Below are positions 8,731-17,100 of a DNA stretch of 36,656 nt, one piece after another; within the stretch, counting starts at the first letter, position 1; every line of letters begins with the position of its first letter. The translations under genes and the position numbers were made by a program. This DNA comes from Andreprevotia lacus DSM 23236 (GTDB taxonomy: Bacteria; Pseudomonadota; Gammaproteobacteria; Burkholderiales; Chitinibacteraceae), in NCBI RefSeq assembly GCF_900176275.1, contig NZ_FWXD01000035.1:1-36656 (forward strand), given 5' to 3'. The notes under the pieces are model-generated. The model searched no databases. It was given only the letters and a program-made list of their open reading frames with translations, and was not told the DNA's origin.

Positions 8731-8996
8731 GGGCCTGTTAACACTTATTTCACGCTTGCGTTCGGGGTAGTTCGGGATGGAGCGCAAGGCGCAGAACGCG
8801 CCGCGGTACGGGTACCGCAAGCGGTTTGCAACGCAGCGAACCGCCCGAAATACCCCGAACCCGCAGGGCTGGGCCGCAAAGAGGCCATCTACGGCGTTAC
8901 GCGCCTTGGCAATAACCGGTTATTGCCTGCGTTGCGTGCCTTGTAGCTGACCTCTTTGCGGCCCAGCGCAAGCGCGAAATAAGTGTTAACAGGCCC
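8731..8996 (+). repeat. 266-bp non-coding inverted-repeat element (MITE-like), copy 3
   Basis: Same length and orientation as the copy at 7335-7600, with about three base differences that I could see. TA flanks it on both sides (8729-8730 and 8997-8998). All internal palindromes are conserved. Such near-identity suggests recent movement or gene conversion. Confidence 0.9.
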
Positions 8997-9162
8997 TAGG
9001 TCGCGGGCGAATCCGGTGAGGGGTGTGCAGGCAAAGCAAACGCAATGTTGATCGTTGGCAAGAGGGGGCACTGATTCGCGTGGCTGGGGGGGGGGCGGTG
9101 TGCGGAAGCGGTCGCAGTACCGTTGCGTGGCTGTACGGATTGCAATGCAATCCGCTATCGGC

Positions 9163-9531
9163 TCAACCCCAGCCGTACCAGCCATCCACCAGCGGGCCGG
9201 CGCTGGCGCTGATCACTTCCGGGCGGGCCTGCAGCCATTGCTCGATGGCGTTACGGTCGTCGTTGCTGGGGCTGTGGTGCACGCCACCGATCATGCCTTG
9301 CAGGCGGTTGTCGTCGGCGCCACCCCAAATGCCGCAAAAATGCAGCCGGTGTGCTTCGATCTGATCGACCAGTGCCGACCAGAGCAGGTCATAACCGGCT
9401 TCATCCAGCGTGGGCTGGAATTGCACGCGCAGGTCGAACACCATTTCCACGAATTCGCCCAGATGGGCTTTCTTGCGCTGGCGGCGGTTGAGGCGGCGCA
9501 GGCGGCTGCGCGAGTCGGATGATCTGGCCAC
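9163..9531 (-). CDS. yggL: YggL-type 50S ribosome-binding protein (DUF469)
   Basis: A 122-aa protein carrying the YggL hallmarks: a basic start SRSRLRRLNRRQRKKAHLGEF, then FDLRVQF, a middle helix, FCGIWGGADD and a C-terminal domain. E. coli YggL associates with the large ribosomal subunit. I chose the GTG at 9531 because GGAG lies at good spacing upstream; a TTG at 9549 would add six residues. It is somewhat longer than the E. coli protein through its C-terminus, which ends in WYGWG. There is no operon partner. Confidence 0.88.
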   Translation of the reverse strand: MARSSDSRSRLRRLNRRQRKKAHLGEFVEMVFDLRVQFQPTLDEAGYDLLWSALVDQIEAHRLHFCGIWGGADDNRLQGMIGGVHHSPSNDDRNAIEQWLQARPEVISASAGPLVDGWYGWG

Positions 9532-9616
9532 GGGCGGCTCCGGAGGCAAGGTAGGCTATCCAGCCTAGCACGCCAGCACGCTGACGCCAGGCCGTGTGCG
9601 GGCGGTAAAAACGACA

Positions 9617-9637
9617 AACCCCGGCAGAACCGGGGTT
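9617..9637 (-). terminator. Intrinsic terminator downstream of the YLATT-TPR gene
   Basis: The 8-bp stem AACCCCGG / CCGGGGTT encloses the loop CAGAA. On the minus strand it is followed by a T-rich run (TTTGTCGTTTTT). Confidence 0.7.
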
Positions 9638-9733
9638 GTAGCGACCGCAAGGGCAGGCAGCGCACGGCCAGCGTGGCGCATGCCGCAGCGGGCAATCAAT
9701 GAATGGGCTTGCGATCCGACATGGCGAGAGTCC

Positions 9734-10540
9734 TTAGGCAAACGTGGCCAACACGGCCGAGAATTCCTTGCTTCGCCTCACGCTATCAAAATCGCCGTCA
9801 TTTTGCAAGTCCACCTGCAGGTGGTGCAACTGGCGGCGTGTGTTGCAGGCCGCAGTGGCGCGGGCCAGCGTCTGCGCGACCTCGCCGGCGGTCTGCCCGG
9901 CCAGCGACTGGTAGCAGGCCATGTTGTACAGCCAGCTCACTACCTCGCGCCCTTCCAGCCGCAGGGCGGTCTGCACATTGGCGATGGCTTCGTCGTAGCG
10001 GCCCTTGCGCTTCAGGCAATAGGCGTTCCACACCCAGGCTTCGGCGTTTTCGCTGTCGGTATCGAGGATTTCGCCCAGCTCGCGCAGCGCATCGTCGATC
10101 TGGTCGGCATCGATGTGCTTGAGTACGTCATACATGGCGATGGCGCGGTTGTCGGCGCGCTTGGCATCGCGCTCGGCCAGCCGGGCCGAATCCTGCGCGC
10201 GCTCGGCCATGGCGCGGGCTTCCTTGCTGAATTCCAGTGCCTTGCGCGCCACCGAGCCGAGGAACTGCTTGGCAAAGGTGCCGGCTGCCAGGCAAAAGCC
10301 GATCAGCACGTACATTTTCTGCGGGTGGCTGTGCACCTCGTCCAGCAAGGTGCTGGAGATGGTGTTGAGAAACAGCGGCACCAGAAACGCCGCCGCCACG
10401 CCCAGAATCGAATAGCGATACCAGCTACCGTTGCTATTGCCCTCCAGCCGCTCCCAGTGATAGCGCGCCAGGCCGCCGAAAAAGCCGGACAGCAAAATGG
10501 CGGCAAAGGTCAGCCACCACCAGGTATCGATCGAACACAT
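9734..10540 (-). CDS. YLATT-like three-TM protein with C-terminal TPR-like repeats
   Basis: A 268-aa protein. The first ~95 residues hold three membrane segments (about 7-26, 43-63, 76-95) with the motif GVAAAFLVPLFLNTISS. This matches what I recall of the YLATT (YEATS-like-associating three-TM) domain. A charged helical linker rich in Ala, Arg and Glu follows (about 96-130). The C-terminus consists of TPR-like helices (AEAWVWNAYCLKRKGRYDEAIANVQTAL and MACYQSL). YLATT domains have been proposed to act in membrane-linked stress or conflict signalling; that function is unproven. AAGGG lies upstream of the ATG. It is followed by a terminator and preceded by the terminator of the CrtC-like gene, so it is a separate unit. 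Confidence 0.78.
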   Translation of the reverse strand: MCSIDTWWWLTFAAILLSGFFGGLARYHWERLEGNSNGSWYRYSILGVAAAFLVPLFLNTISSTLLDEVHSHPQKMYVLIGFCLAAGTFAKQFLGSVARKALEFSKEARAMAERAQDSARLAERDAKRADNRAIAMYDVLKHIDADQIDDALRELGEILDTDSENAEAWVWNAYCLKRKGRYDEAIANVQTALRLEGREVVSWLYNMACYQSLAGQTAGEVAQTLARATAACNTRRQLHHLQVDLQNDGDFDSVRRSKEFSAVLATFA

Positions 10541-10574
10541 GCCTTATCCCTTTGGAGTGCAATTGAACATTCAA

Positions 10575-10603
10575 TAAAAAAGCCGCCGGAGCCGTCCGGC
10601 GGC
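10575..10603 (-). terminator. Intrinsic terminator downstream of the CrtC/AttH-like gene
   Basis: The stem GCCGCCGGA / TCCGGCGGC with loop CGGC (minus-strand reading) is followed by a run of six T. It lies 16 bases after the stop of the minus-strand gene at 10619-11734. Confidence 0.9.
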
Positions 10604-10618
10604 CATGCGTGTGCTGGC

Positions 10619-11734
10619 TTAACGGCCGGCGGTGCCGTTGCCCAGGTTCTGCTCCACCCACGCGGTGCCCTGCACCCGCTGGCTGATGCCGGCGTTGATC
10701 AGGTTGCTGTCGAAATGGGCCTCGCAGTGACAGACGCCTTCATACACGTCGGCCGACGGGCCGTCCAGAAACAGCTGATCCGGACACAGGCTGGTGACGG
10801 TGAGCGAGGAGGGCACGTCGTAACCCACCACGCGAGTGGTATCCAGCTCCACATGGATTTTGAGGAAGTAGTCCACGCCCTTGGCGCTGGTGTACACCGG
10901 GCCGTGCGGCGTGGTGGTGGTGGGGATGAACACGCTCTTGCCGCCCGGCAGCAGCACGGTGGCGTGCGATTTCATCGGCTCGCCATCCTGCGGCACCTGG
11001 CCGAATTCGGTGAAGTTGGACAGGTGGATGCCGTTGTCCAGCTGCACATCCTGCAGCAGCCAGGTATCGGGGCGGCCCGGCGTGCCGGCCGGGAAGGCGC
11101 CGTACTCGTGATCCATCCAGGTCAGGCCGCTGACCGCGATCACCTCGTCGCCCAGCACGATGGCGCCGGTTGCGGCCAGCCGGGTGAGCGAGTAATAGAA
11201 ATTGTTCTTGGTCACCGGTGTGGTGCCGGTCGGGTCCACTTCTTCCACACCCGTGCCCCACACCAGCAGCGGCGCACCTTGCTGACGCAACTGCAGATTG
11301 ATCTGGCATTGCGTGCCGTCGGCCGCATTGCTGAATGCCACCGCTACCGCCATGTCCAGCGGATTGCCGCCCAGCTGCATCATGGTGATCGCCCCCGCGC
11401 CATCCGGCCCGCTGAGCGATACATACCACGGCTTGCCGGCATCGTACTGCGCCCAGTCGGCCGGCAGCGGGTCAACCACGGTGACCGCCTGATAGCGGGT
11501 CTGGTTGGCCACATCGGTGATGGCCAGCTGGGTGAAGCCCACCGTCGGCGCACCATTGGGCGTGCTGTAGCCGGTGGCATTGATCTCGAAGCCGAACTCG
11601 CGGCCATCAACGGCATGCAGCGTGCCGATGTGCCACCACCATTCGGTAGGGGCACCGGCATGGCCGTATTGATCCAGCGGCAGGGAGATGGCAGTGATTT
11701 GCAGCGGTGCTTCGGTCTGGGGCGAGGTGGTCAT
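10619..11734 (-). CDS. CrtC/AttH-type lipocalin-like protein
   Basis: A 371-aa protein with the N-terminal signature TEWWWHIGTLHAVDGREFGFEINATG, typical of the hydroxyneurosporene synthase (CrtC) / AttH superfamily. A second lipocalin-like half includes SGLTWMDHEYG, matching the WxDHE(Y/W)G motif. CrtC members hydrate carotenoids, but many relatives act on other lipids or are uncharacterised; no carotenoid genes are nearby, so the substrate is unknown. I chose the ATG at 11734 because AGGAAAG is upstream and the conserved domain starts soon after; the frame extends further upstream without support. There is no signal peptide from this start. Confidence 0.85.
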   Translation of the reverse strand: MTTSPQTEAPLQITAISLPLDQYGHAGAPTEWWWHIGTLHAVDGREFGFEINATGYSTPNGAPTVGFTQLAITDVANQTRYQAVTVVDPLPADWAQYDAGKPWYVSLSGPDGAGAITMMQLGGNPLDMAVAVAFSNAADGTQCQINLQLRQQGAPLLVWGTGVEEVDPTGTTPVTKNNFYYSLTRLAATGAIVLGDEVIAVSGLTWMDHEYGAFPAGTPGRPDTWLLQDVQLDNGIHLSNFTEFGQVPQDGEPMKSHATVLLPGGKSVFIPTTTTPHGPVYTSAKGVDYFLKIHVELDTTRVVGYDVPSSLTVTSLCPDQLFLDGPSADVYEGVCHCEAHFDSNLINAGISQRVQGTAWVEQNLGNGTAGR

Positions 11735-11893
11735 GGCAACTTTCCTGGTTCGGTTGAAGGTGCGGGCTGACAAAAATAGGCCGCCAAAATGGCGGCATGA
11801 TGACTGCTTGCAGCACTGTTGCTTGTTTGTTGAAGCAAGCCAACAGAAAGCAGATTGTCTATAGGCCATCCGCACGCCGGATGCCAAGTGCCT

Positions 11894-12211
11894 TCACCCC
11901 TCCAGCACCCGCAAGCCGGCAATGCCGGCCGCAATCAGCGCAATGCAGCCCAGCCGCGGCAGCGATGCACTGTCGCCGTGTAGCACGATGCCCAGCACCG
12001 TCACCCCCAGCGCGCCGATGCCGGTCCACACCGCATACGCCGTGCCGGCGGGCAGCACCTGCAGCGCCCGCGTCAGCAGATAAATGCTGAGCAAGGCCGC
12101 CGCCACGCCGATCGCCCCCGGCAGCGGGCGCGTCCAGCCCTGCGCCGCCTTCAGCGCCATGGCCATGATGATTTCGACCACCCCGGCCGCCAGCAACAAT
12201 ACCCATGCCAT
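11894..12211 (-). CDS. sugE: SMR-family transporter, SugE/Gdx-like
   Basis: A 105-aa protein with four membrane segments and the membrane-embedded Glu13 of small multidrug resistance proteins (AAGVVEIIMAMALKAAQG). The TAYAVWTGIGALG block is characteristic of the SugE/Gdx branch. Gdx members export guanidinium, and related ones export quaternary ammonium compounds. SMR proteins act as dimers in the inner membrane. The ATG at 12211 has AGGAG seven bases upstream. It runs divergently from an HxlR regulator, which is the likely local controller. No guanidine riboswitch is evident in the short leader. Confidence 0.9.
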   Translation of the reverse strand: MAWVLLLAAGVVEIIMAMALKAAQGWTRPLPGAIGVAAALLSIYLLTRALQVLPAGTAYAVWTGIGALGVTVLGIVLHGDSASLPRLGCIALIAAGIAGLRVLEG

Positions 12212-12279
12212 GATCAAGCTCCTGTTGAAGTGTTGAACCTGACCCTAGCGTGGCGCCATACTCACTGTTAAACAAGTAC

Positions 12280-12293
12280 GCACCTTTTGGTGC
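12280..12293. promoter_or_regulatory. Palindrome between sugE and the HxlR gene, candidate operator
   Basis: GCACC-TTTT-GGTGC is a perfect 5+4+5 inverted repeat in the 142-bp divergent intergenic region. Its position suits a site bound by the adjacent HxlR-type regulator. No experimental motif is known to me for this protein. Confidence 0.4.
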
Positions 12294-12353
12294 CTGTGAA
12301 AAATGGCCCGCTCACGATCCGGCTGGCCTGACCATGTAGACCAAGGAATGACC

Positions 12354-12731
12354 ATGTCCCAGCCTGCCAGCACGGCTTTCGATGTCTACAGCGCCAGTTG
12401 CCCGTCCCGCGCGGTGCTGGAGCTGATCGCCAGCAAGTGGACCCTGCTGATCGTGCCGCTGCTGGCCCAAGGGCCGCAGCGCAATAACGCGTTGCTGCGG
12501 CAGATCGGTGGTATTTCGCAGAAGATGCTCACGCAAACGCTGCGCGATCTGGAGCGCAACGGCCTGGTGATCCGTACCGACCACCACACCGTGCCGCCGC
12601 ACGTTGAATACCACCTCAGCTCGCTGGGGCTATCCCTCAGCGCCACGCTGGCCGCGCTCGACCGCTGGGCCGAAGCGCACGCGGCCGCGCTGCAGGGGGC
12701 GCAGCGGCGGTTTGATGGGAAGGCCGGATAA
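12354..12731 (+). CDS. HxlR-family transcriptional regulator
   Basis: A 125-aa winged-helix protein of the HxlR (DUF24) family. An early Cys sits in the YSASCPSRAVLELIASKWTLLI region, which is the classic HxlR start with Cys followed by the KWT motif. QIGGISQKMLTQTLRDLERNGLVIR forms the recognition helix and wing. VEYHLSSLGLSL follows. HxlR regulators often sense electrophiles, redox state or small ligands through that Cys. I chose the ATG at 12354 because AAGGA lies at proper spacing; another ATG at 12348 is too close. It is divergent from sugE and probably represses it. Confidence 0.9.
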   Translation: MSQPASTAFDVYSASCPSRAVLELIASKWTLLIVPLLAQGPQRNNALLRQIGGISQKMLTQTLRDLERNGLVIRTDHHTVPPHVEYHLSSLGLSLSATLAALDRWAEAHAAALQGAQRRFDGKAG

Positions 12732-12755
12732 GCGCTGCAGATGGATGTGCGGCTT

Positions 12756-13286
12756 TCACCACGTGGTGGCGGCTGGCCGCAGCCCCCGGCGCTTGCCGCC
12801 AGCCAGAACGTAAAACCAGATCCCCTGCACGATGGCGCCCAGTGTTTGATAGAACGTCAGATTGAGCGCAGCACCCAGTGCGCTGTTGCTGTCGAACTGG
12901 GCCATGGGCAGCCACTGTGCCACCAGTCCGACCAGCAACAAGCCAGGAAGCATGGGCAGGTAATCCAGCAACATGAGGCCTTCGCCCCCCTGCGAATGAT
13001 CGATCTGTGGCCCACAGGCGCAGTACAGCAATATGGGCGTGACGGCAGTCATGCCCCACAGTAGCACCAGCAAAAAGCCATTGTTGCCACGGCCGCGCTG
13101 AAACAGGCAGCCCAGCCAGATCAGCCACAACAAGGGCATGCCCAGATGCAGCGTGACCAATGCAAAGCCCAATTGCTCATTCTGCAATAGCCCGTTACAG
13201 GCGAGTGCCATCACCAGTGCCAGCGTGTTGAGTGCAAGCACGACTGCTTCGGTTCTGGTCAGGTTGCAGTGCGGCAGGGTGGGCAT
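12756..13286 (-). CDS. Polytopic membrane protein of unknown function
   Basis: A 176-aa hydrophobic protein with about five membrane segments (about residues 12-33, 40-62, 70-88, 108-126, 142-165). The last loop is rich in basic residues, so the C-terminus is probably cytoplasmic. I recognise no family. It sits between the HxlR regulator and the AmpR-like gene, with no clear operon partner. Confidence 0.65.
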   Translation of the reverse strand: MPTLPHCNLTRTEAVVLALNTLALVMALACNGLLQNEQLGFALVTLHLGMPLLWLIWLGCLFQRGRGNNGFLLVLLWGMTAVTPILLYCACGPQIDHSQGGEGLMLLDYLPMLPGLLLVGLVAQWLPMAQFDSNSALGAALNLTFYQTLGAIVQGIWFYVLAGGKRRGLRPAATTW

Positions 13287-13384
13287 ATGCAGGCAGGTCA
13301 GGGTGACGAGTGAAGTAAAGCTTTAGCCAGTTGGTTTGGCAAGGGGCGTTGCCGGTGCTTTGCGAAAGCCTGCGGTGATTACCT

Positions 13385-14257
13385 TCAGGTTTCTCTCGCT
13401 GCCCCAATCACCCACCCCGCAAATGCCTGCATCGCCGGGGTGGCGGGGCGGGTGCGGGGGGCGCACAGCCAGTAACCGCCGGCGGGCAGCACCGGGCTGA
13501 AGGGCTGCTGCAGGCTGCCGTCGGCCAGTTCGCGGGCGAACATGGCGGGCGGGGCCAGTGCCACGCCGGCGCCTTGCAGCGCGGCTTCCACCATCAGCCG
13601 GGATGAATCGAACACCGGGCCGTGCAGTGCGCGGGTGGGCTGGCCGGCCAGCGCCAGCCATTGCGGCCAGTCGTCGCTGCGGTAGGAGCGCAGCAGCGTT
13701 TCGCCGGCCAGGTCAGCCGGGTGCTGCAGCCGCGCGGCAATGGCCGGCGCGCACAGCGGCGCCAGCGGCGCATCCAGCAGCAGCGTGTTGTGGGTGGCAG
13801 GCCAGTTGCCGTCGCCGTAGCGGATGGCGTAGTCCAGCCCTTCGGCGGCCGGGTCGACCAGATTGTTGTGGGTGAGCAGGCGCAGCGATACATAGGGGTG
13901 GGCGGCCTGGAATTGCGTCAGCCGTGGCATAAGCCAGCCTATGGCAAAGGTGCCGACCACGCCGACGCTGAGCACGGCATGGAAGTGGCCGGCGTCGAAC
14001 TGCTGCAGCACTTGTTCGATGCGGCCAAAGGCATCGGCCAGCACCGGCAGCAGCGCCAGCCCTTCGTCGGTCAGCGCCAGTGCGCGTGGCAGGCGCTTGA
14101 ACAGCGTGCAGCCCAAGCGGGCTTCGAGCTGGCGCACCTGCTGGCTGACGGCGGCTTGTGTGACGCACAGCTCGTCGGCGGCAAGGGTGAAGCTGAGGTG
14201 GCGCGCGGCGGCCTCGAAGGCGCGCAGCGCGTTCAGTGGGAGCTGGGCGCGCATCAT
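13385..14257 (-). CDS. ampR: LysR-family regulator, AmpR/GcvA type
   Basis: A 290-aa LysR-type regulator. The N-terminal helix-turn-helix (LNALRAFEAAARHLSFTLAADELCVTQAAVSQQV) is typical of the AmpR/GcvA branch. A two-lobed effector domain follows (about residues 90-285). It is divergently transcribed from a class A beta-lactamase gene with a 100-bp shared intergenic region. This is the classic ampR-bla layout, in which AmpR responds to peptidoglycan fragments and induces the lactamase. The assignment as AmpR rests on this context. The start may be the first or second of two consecutive ATG codons. Confidence 0.85.
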   Translation of the reverse strand: MMRAQLPLNALRAFEAAARHLSFTLAADELCVTQAAVSQQVRQLEARLGCTLFKRLPRALALTDEGLALLPVLADAFGRIEQVLQQFDAGHFHAVLSVGVVGTFAIGWLMPRLTQFQAAHPYVSLRLLTHNNLVDPAAEGLDYAIRYGDGNWPATHNTLLLDAPLAPLCAPAIAARLQHPADLAGETLLRSYRSDDWPQWLALAGQPTRALHGPVFDSSRLMVEAALQGAGVALAPPAMFARELADGSLQQPFSPVLPAGGYWLCAPRTRPATPAMQAFAGWVIGAARET

Positions 14258-14357
14258 GCATAAGAAAATCTATGGCGATGCGGCAATTATTCCTGTTTGT
14301 ATGGATGCTGCAAAGCGCCGATAGTGGCCGCATCCCTCACGCGCACCGGACGCCGCC

Positions 14358-15260
14358 ATGACCTTCGCCCTGACCCGTCGTACCCTGTTGCTGACTGCTG
14401 CCGCCGTGCCACTGGCCACCGTGCTGGCCAGCCGCGCGCTGGCGGCCACCAGTCAGCCGCAACTGGCCACGCCGGCCAAGGCTGCTGCCGCGCTGGCGGC
14501 GCTGGAGCAACAAGCCGGCGGCCGGCTGGGTGTGTATGCGTGGGATACCGGCAGCGGCGCCATCGTCAATCATCGTGCCGACCAGCGTTTTCCCTTCTGC
14601 AGCACCTTCAAGCTGATGCTGGCCGGCGCGATCCTGGCGCGCAGCGCGCAGCAGCCGGCCTTGCTGACCAAGCGCATACACTACCGGCGCGCCCAGCTGA
14701 TCAGCCACTCCCCGCAGACCGGGCAACACCTGGACGACGGCATGACGGTGGCCGAGCTGTGTGCCGCCACCTTGCAATACAGCGACAACGCCGCCGCCAA
14801 CCTGCTGCTGGCGCAACTGGGTGGCCCGGCCGCGTTGACTGCATTTGCGCGCAGCATCGGCGACCGCAGCTTCCGGCTGGATCGCACCGAACCCACGCTC
14901 AATACCGCCGTGCCGGGCGATGTGCGCGACACCACCACCCCGGCTGCCATGGCGCGCAGCCTGCATGCGCTCACCCTCGGCAATGCCTTGCCGGCCGCGC
15001 AGCGCCAGCAGCTGCAGGACTGGCTGCGCGGCAACACCACTGGCGACAAGCGCATCCGTGCCGGCGTGCCGGCCGGCTGGGCCGTGGGCGACAAAACCGG
15101 CAGCGGCGCCTATGGCACCACCAACGACATCGCCGTGCTGTGGCCGGCCAGCAGCGCCCCCATCGTGCTGGCCATCTATTACACCCAAGACCAGCCCAAG
15201 GCAGACTGGCGCGACGCGGTGCTGGCGCAGGCCACGCGCGCGGTGTTGCAGGGGGCCTGA
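14358..15260 (+). CDS. bla: Class A serine beta-lactamase with Tat-type signal
   Basis: A 300-aa periplasmic enzyme that hydrolyses beta-lactams through an acyl-enzyme. Visible motifs are the nucleophile S82TFK (Ambler 70-73), S142DN (130-132), an E178PTLN omega-loop element (Glu166/Asn170) and KTGSG (234 region). The N-terminus has paired Arg residues before a hydrophobic stretch ([11 protein letters not shown]), suggesting Tat export as in some L2/PenI-like enzymes. Cys precedes the catalytic Ser, but no Cys follows KTG at the position of Ambler 238, so the disulfide of KPC/SME-type carbapenemases is absent. Control is probably by the divergent AmpR. Confidence 0.95.
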   Translation: MTFALTRRTLLLTAAAVPLATVLASRALAATSQPQLATPAKAAAALAALEQQAGGRLGVYAWDTGSGAIVNHRADQRFPFCSTFKLMLAGAILARSAQQPALLTKRIHYRRAQLISHSPQTGQHLDDGMTVAELCAATLQYSDNAAANLLLAQLGGPAALTAFARSIGDRSFRLDRTEPTLNTAVPGDVRDTTTPAAMARSLHALTLGNALPAAQRQQLQDWLRGNTTGDKRIRAGVPAGWAVGDKTGSGAYGTTNDIAVLWPASSAPIVLAIYYTQDQPKADWRDAVLAQATRAVLQGA

Positions 15261-15547
15261 CCGCAGTTCGATAGGGCGGGGCAGCCACGGCGCTGCAATC
15301 AACACCAACCGCCGTTGCCAAACACCTATACTATGCGGGCTGCATGGCCGCGACCGGCCCACGGGCCGCAAGACCGGCATCAGCCCGGCGCTTGCCGGCA
15401 GCCCGTCCGCATGACGGCAGCCACGCGCCCGCAGCCAGCCGGCACCGGCCGGATCATGCACCAAGTATCACCGGCGTTGCCCGCCCCCGGCAGCAGCGCC
15501 GCAGATCCTGCACCCATCTACGCAATACCCCACTGGAGCAAACGACC
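15261..15547. other. Leader and promoter region of the peroxiredoxin gene
   Basis: 287 bases without a convincing gene. It begins after the lactamase stop and leads into the peroxiredoxin gene, whose start is preceded by GGAG. A TATACT near 15328 could be a -10 box, but I see no matching -35. The open frames here look like chance products of high GC. Confidence 0.45.
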
Positions 15548-16201
15548 ATGGCACTGCGCATCAACGACCTCGTCCCCAACTTCACCGCCGAAACCGATCA
15601 GGGCAGCATCACCTTCCACGACTGGATTGGCGACAGCTGGGCCATCCTGTTCTCCCACCCCAAGGACTTCACCCCGGTCTGCACCACCGAATTCGGCGCG
15701 GTAGCGCAACTGTCTGCGGAATGGGCCAAGCGTGGCGCCAAGGTGATCGGCGTGTCGGTGGACGGTGCCGAATCGCACCAGAAGTGGAAGGGCGACATCG
15801 AGAAAGTAGCCGGCTGCGCTGCTGGCTTCCCCATCATTGCCGACGAAGGTCTGGCCGTGTCCAAGGCATTCGACATGCTGCCGGCCGAAGCTTACCTGCC
15901 GGATGGCCGCACCCCGGCCGACACCGCCACCGTGCGCTCGGTGTTCATCATCGGCCCGGACAAGAAGCTCAAGCTGTCGATGACCTACCCGATGTCGGTC
16001 GGCCGCAACTTTGCCGAAGTGCTGCGCGCGCTGGATGCCCTGCAACTGACCTACAGCGTGCCGCTGGCCACCCCGGCCAACTGGACCACCGGCCAGGACG
16101 TGATCGTGGCGCTGGCGCTGAACGACGAACAAGCCCGCGAGAAGTACGGTGAGCTGGACATCAAGCTGCCGTACCTGCGTACTGCTGCTGCGCCGAAGTA
16201 A
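15548..16201 (+). CDS. 1-Cys peroxiredoxin (Prx6 family)
   Basis: A 217-aa cytoplasmic thiol peroxidase that reduces hydrogen peroxide and organic hydroperoxides. The peroxidatic Cys45 lies in the PVCTTE motif, preceded by HPKDFTP. The long C-terminal part with WTTGQDVIVA and GELDIKLPYLR is typical of the Prx6 group. A second Cys (near residue 100, in VAGCAAGFP) is not at a usual resolving position. I chose the ATG at 15548 because of the spacing to GGAG and the family's usual start. The monocistronic setting suggests its own promoter in the long leader. Confidence 0.95.
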   Translation: MALRINDLVPNFTAETDQGSITFHDWIGDSWAILFSHPKDFTPVCTTEFGAVAQLSAEWAKRGAKVIGVSVDGAESHQKWKGDIEKVAGCAAGFPIIADEGLAVSKAFDMLPAEAYLPDGRTPADTATVRSVFIIGPDKKLKLSMTYPMSVGRNFAEVLRALDALQLTYSVPLATPANWTTGQDVIVALALNDEQAREKYGELDIKLPYLRTAAAPK

Positions 16202-16350
16202 TCAGCTGTTTTCGGCCGGCAGCCCTTGGCGCCGGCCGGCCCGATGGGTGGGCAGATGAATTTGCCACATGCATCCGACATAATTTTGACTGCATCAAAA
16301 TTGCTTACTTATAGTTGACTCCTGTTTTTTGTTGATTGATAGGATTCAAC

Positions 16351-17025
16351 ATGCGTTTGCTTCACTCCGCCCTCCTGCTGGCCGCGCTGGGCCTGGCATC
16401 CAATGCCCCGGCATTCGCCGCGCAATCCCCACTGGCCGAGTTTGTCCGCTGTGACAGCAACTTCTATCGCCTGCTGGGCAGCAACCCCGAATTGGTCAAG
16501 AACGCCGAGCTGGTCAGCAAGAACGGTCTGGGCAACTTCAAGCTGGGCGCCATTGAGGGCCTGACTGCCGAAGAACGTGCCCTTGCGCCCTGGGCGCAGG
16601 AAGATACCCGCTACATCGATTTCAAAACGCCGGCACAGTTTGCCGATGGCATCAGGGTGCAATACTACGCAGAGCACTATTTCAACAGCCTGAAAAAAGG
16701 CGGCGACGATACCGAAGAATCTTTCGGTTGGCGGCTAATGGTGGAAGGCAAACCCAAGCAAGTGCTGGCTGCGCTGGGCAAATCCGGCGCCAAGTTGCCG
16801 TGGAAGTGCGAAGACGGCATCTGTACCGTATTCCGCCAGCAGCAAGGCGCAAGCTGGAACGTGGTTGCGCGTGACCAGGTCGCCGACGGTAAACCGTATC
16901 TGGTGCTGATGCTCAGCCCACACCCCAGTTTGCCCAAGAGCAGCGATGTTGAGTGCGTATTGCGTATGGATGGCGCACGCGTACCGAAAAGCGCACTCGA
17001 CAGCCTGCGCCCCAACTGGTGGTAA
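16351..17025 (+). CDS. Exported protein of unknown function
   Basis: A 224-aa protein with a signal peptide ending near AFA (residue 23). The mature start LAEFVRCDSNFYRLL resembles FTTFSQCDGSFFSPD in the protein at 20491-20961; a Gly-x-x-x-x-Tyr block and a WxLxxxG...VLxxL block follow in similar order, so the two may be distant paralogues. Two cysteines flank CEDGICTVF and could form a disulfide. The next gene starts 75 bases downstream on the same strand and could be co-transcribed. Confidence 0.72.
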   Translation: MRLLHSALLLAALGLASNAPAFAAQSPLAEFVRCDSNFYRLLGSNPELVKNAELVSKNGLGNFKLGAIEGLTAEERALAPWAQEDTRYIDFKTPAQFADGIRVQYYAEHYFNSLKKGGDDTEESFGWRLMVEGKPKQVLAALGKSGAKLPWKCEDGICTVFRQQQGASWNVVARDQVADGKPYLVLMLSPHPSLPKSSDVECVLRMDGARVPKSALDSLRPNWW

Positions 17026-17100
17026 AGCCCTGACGACCACCCCGGCCACGGCCGGCCTGATCAGGGCCGCGTGTCACACACTTGCACGAGAGGTACAGCA

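Noticed and set aside
9596-11770. 724-codon plus-strand open frame
   Set aside because: It is antisense to the YLATT-TPR and CrtC-like genes, crosses two terminators and has no family resemblance; a by-product of high GC.
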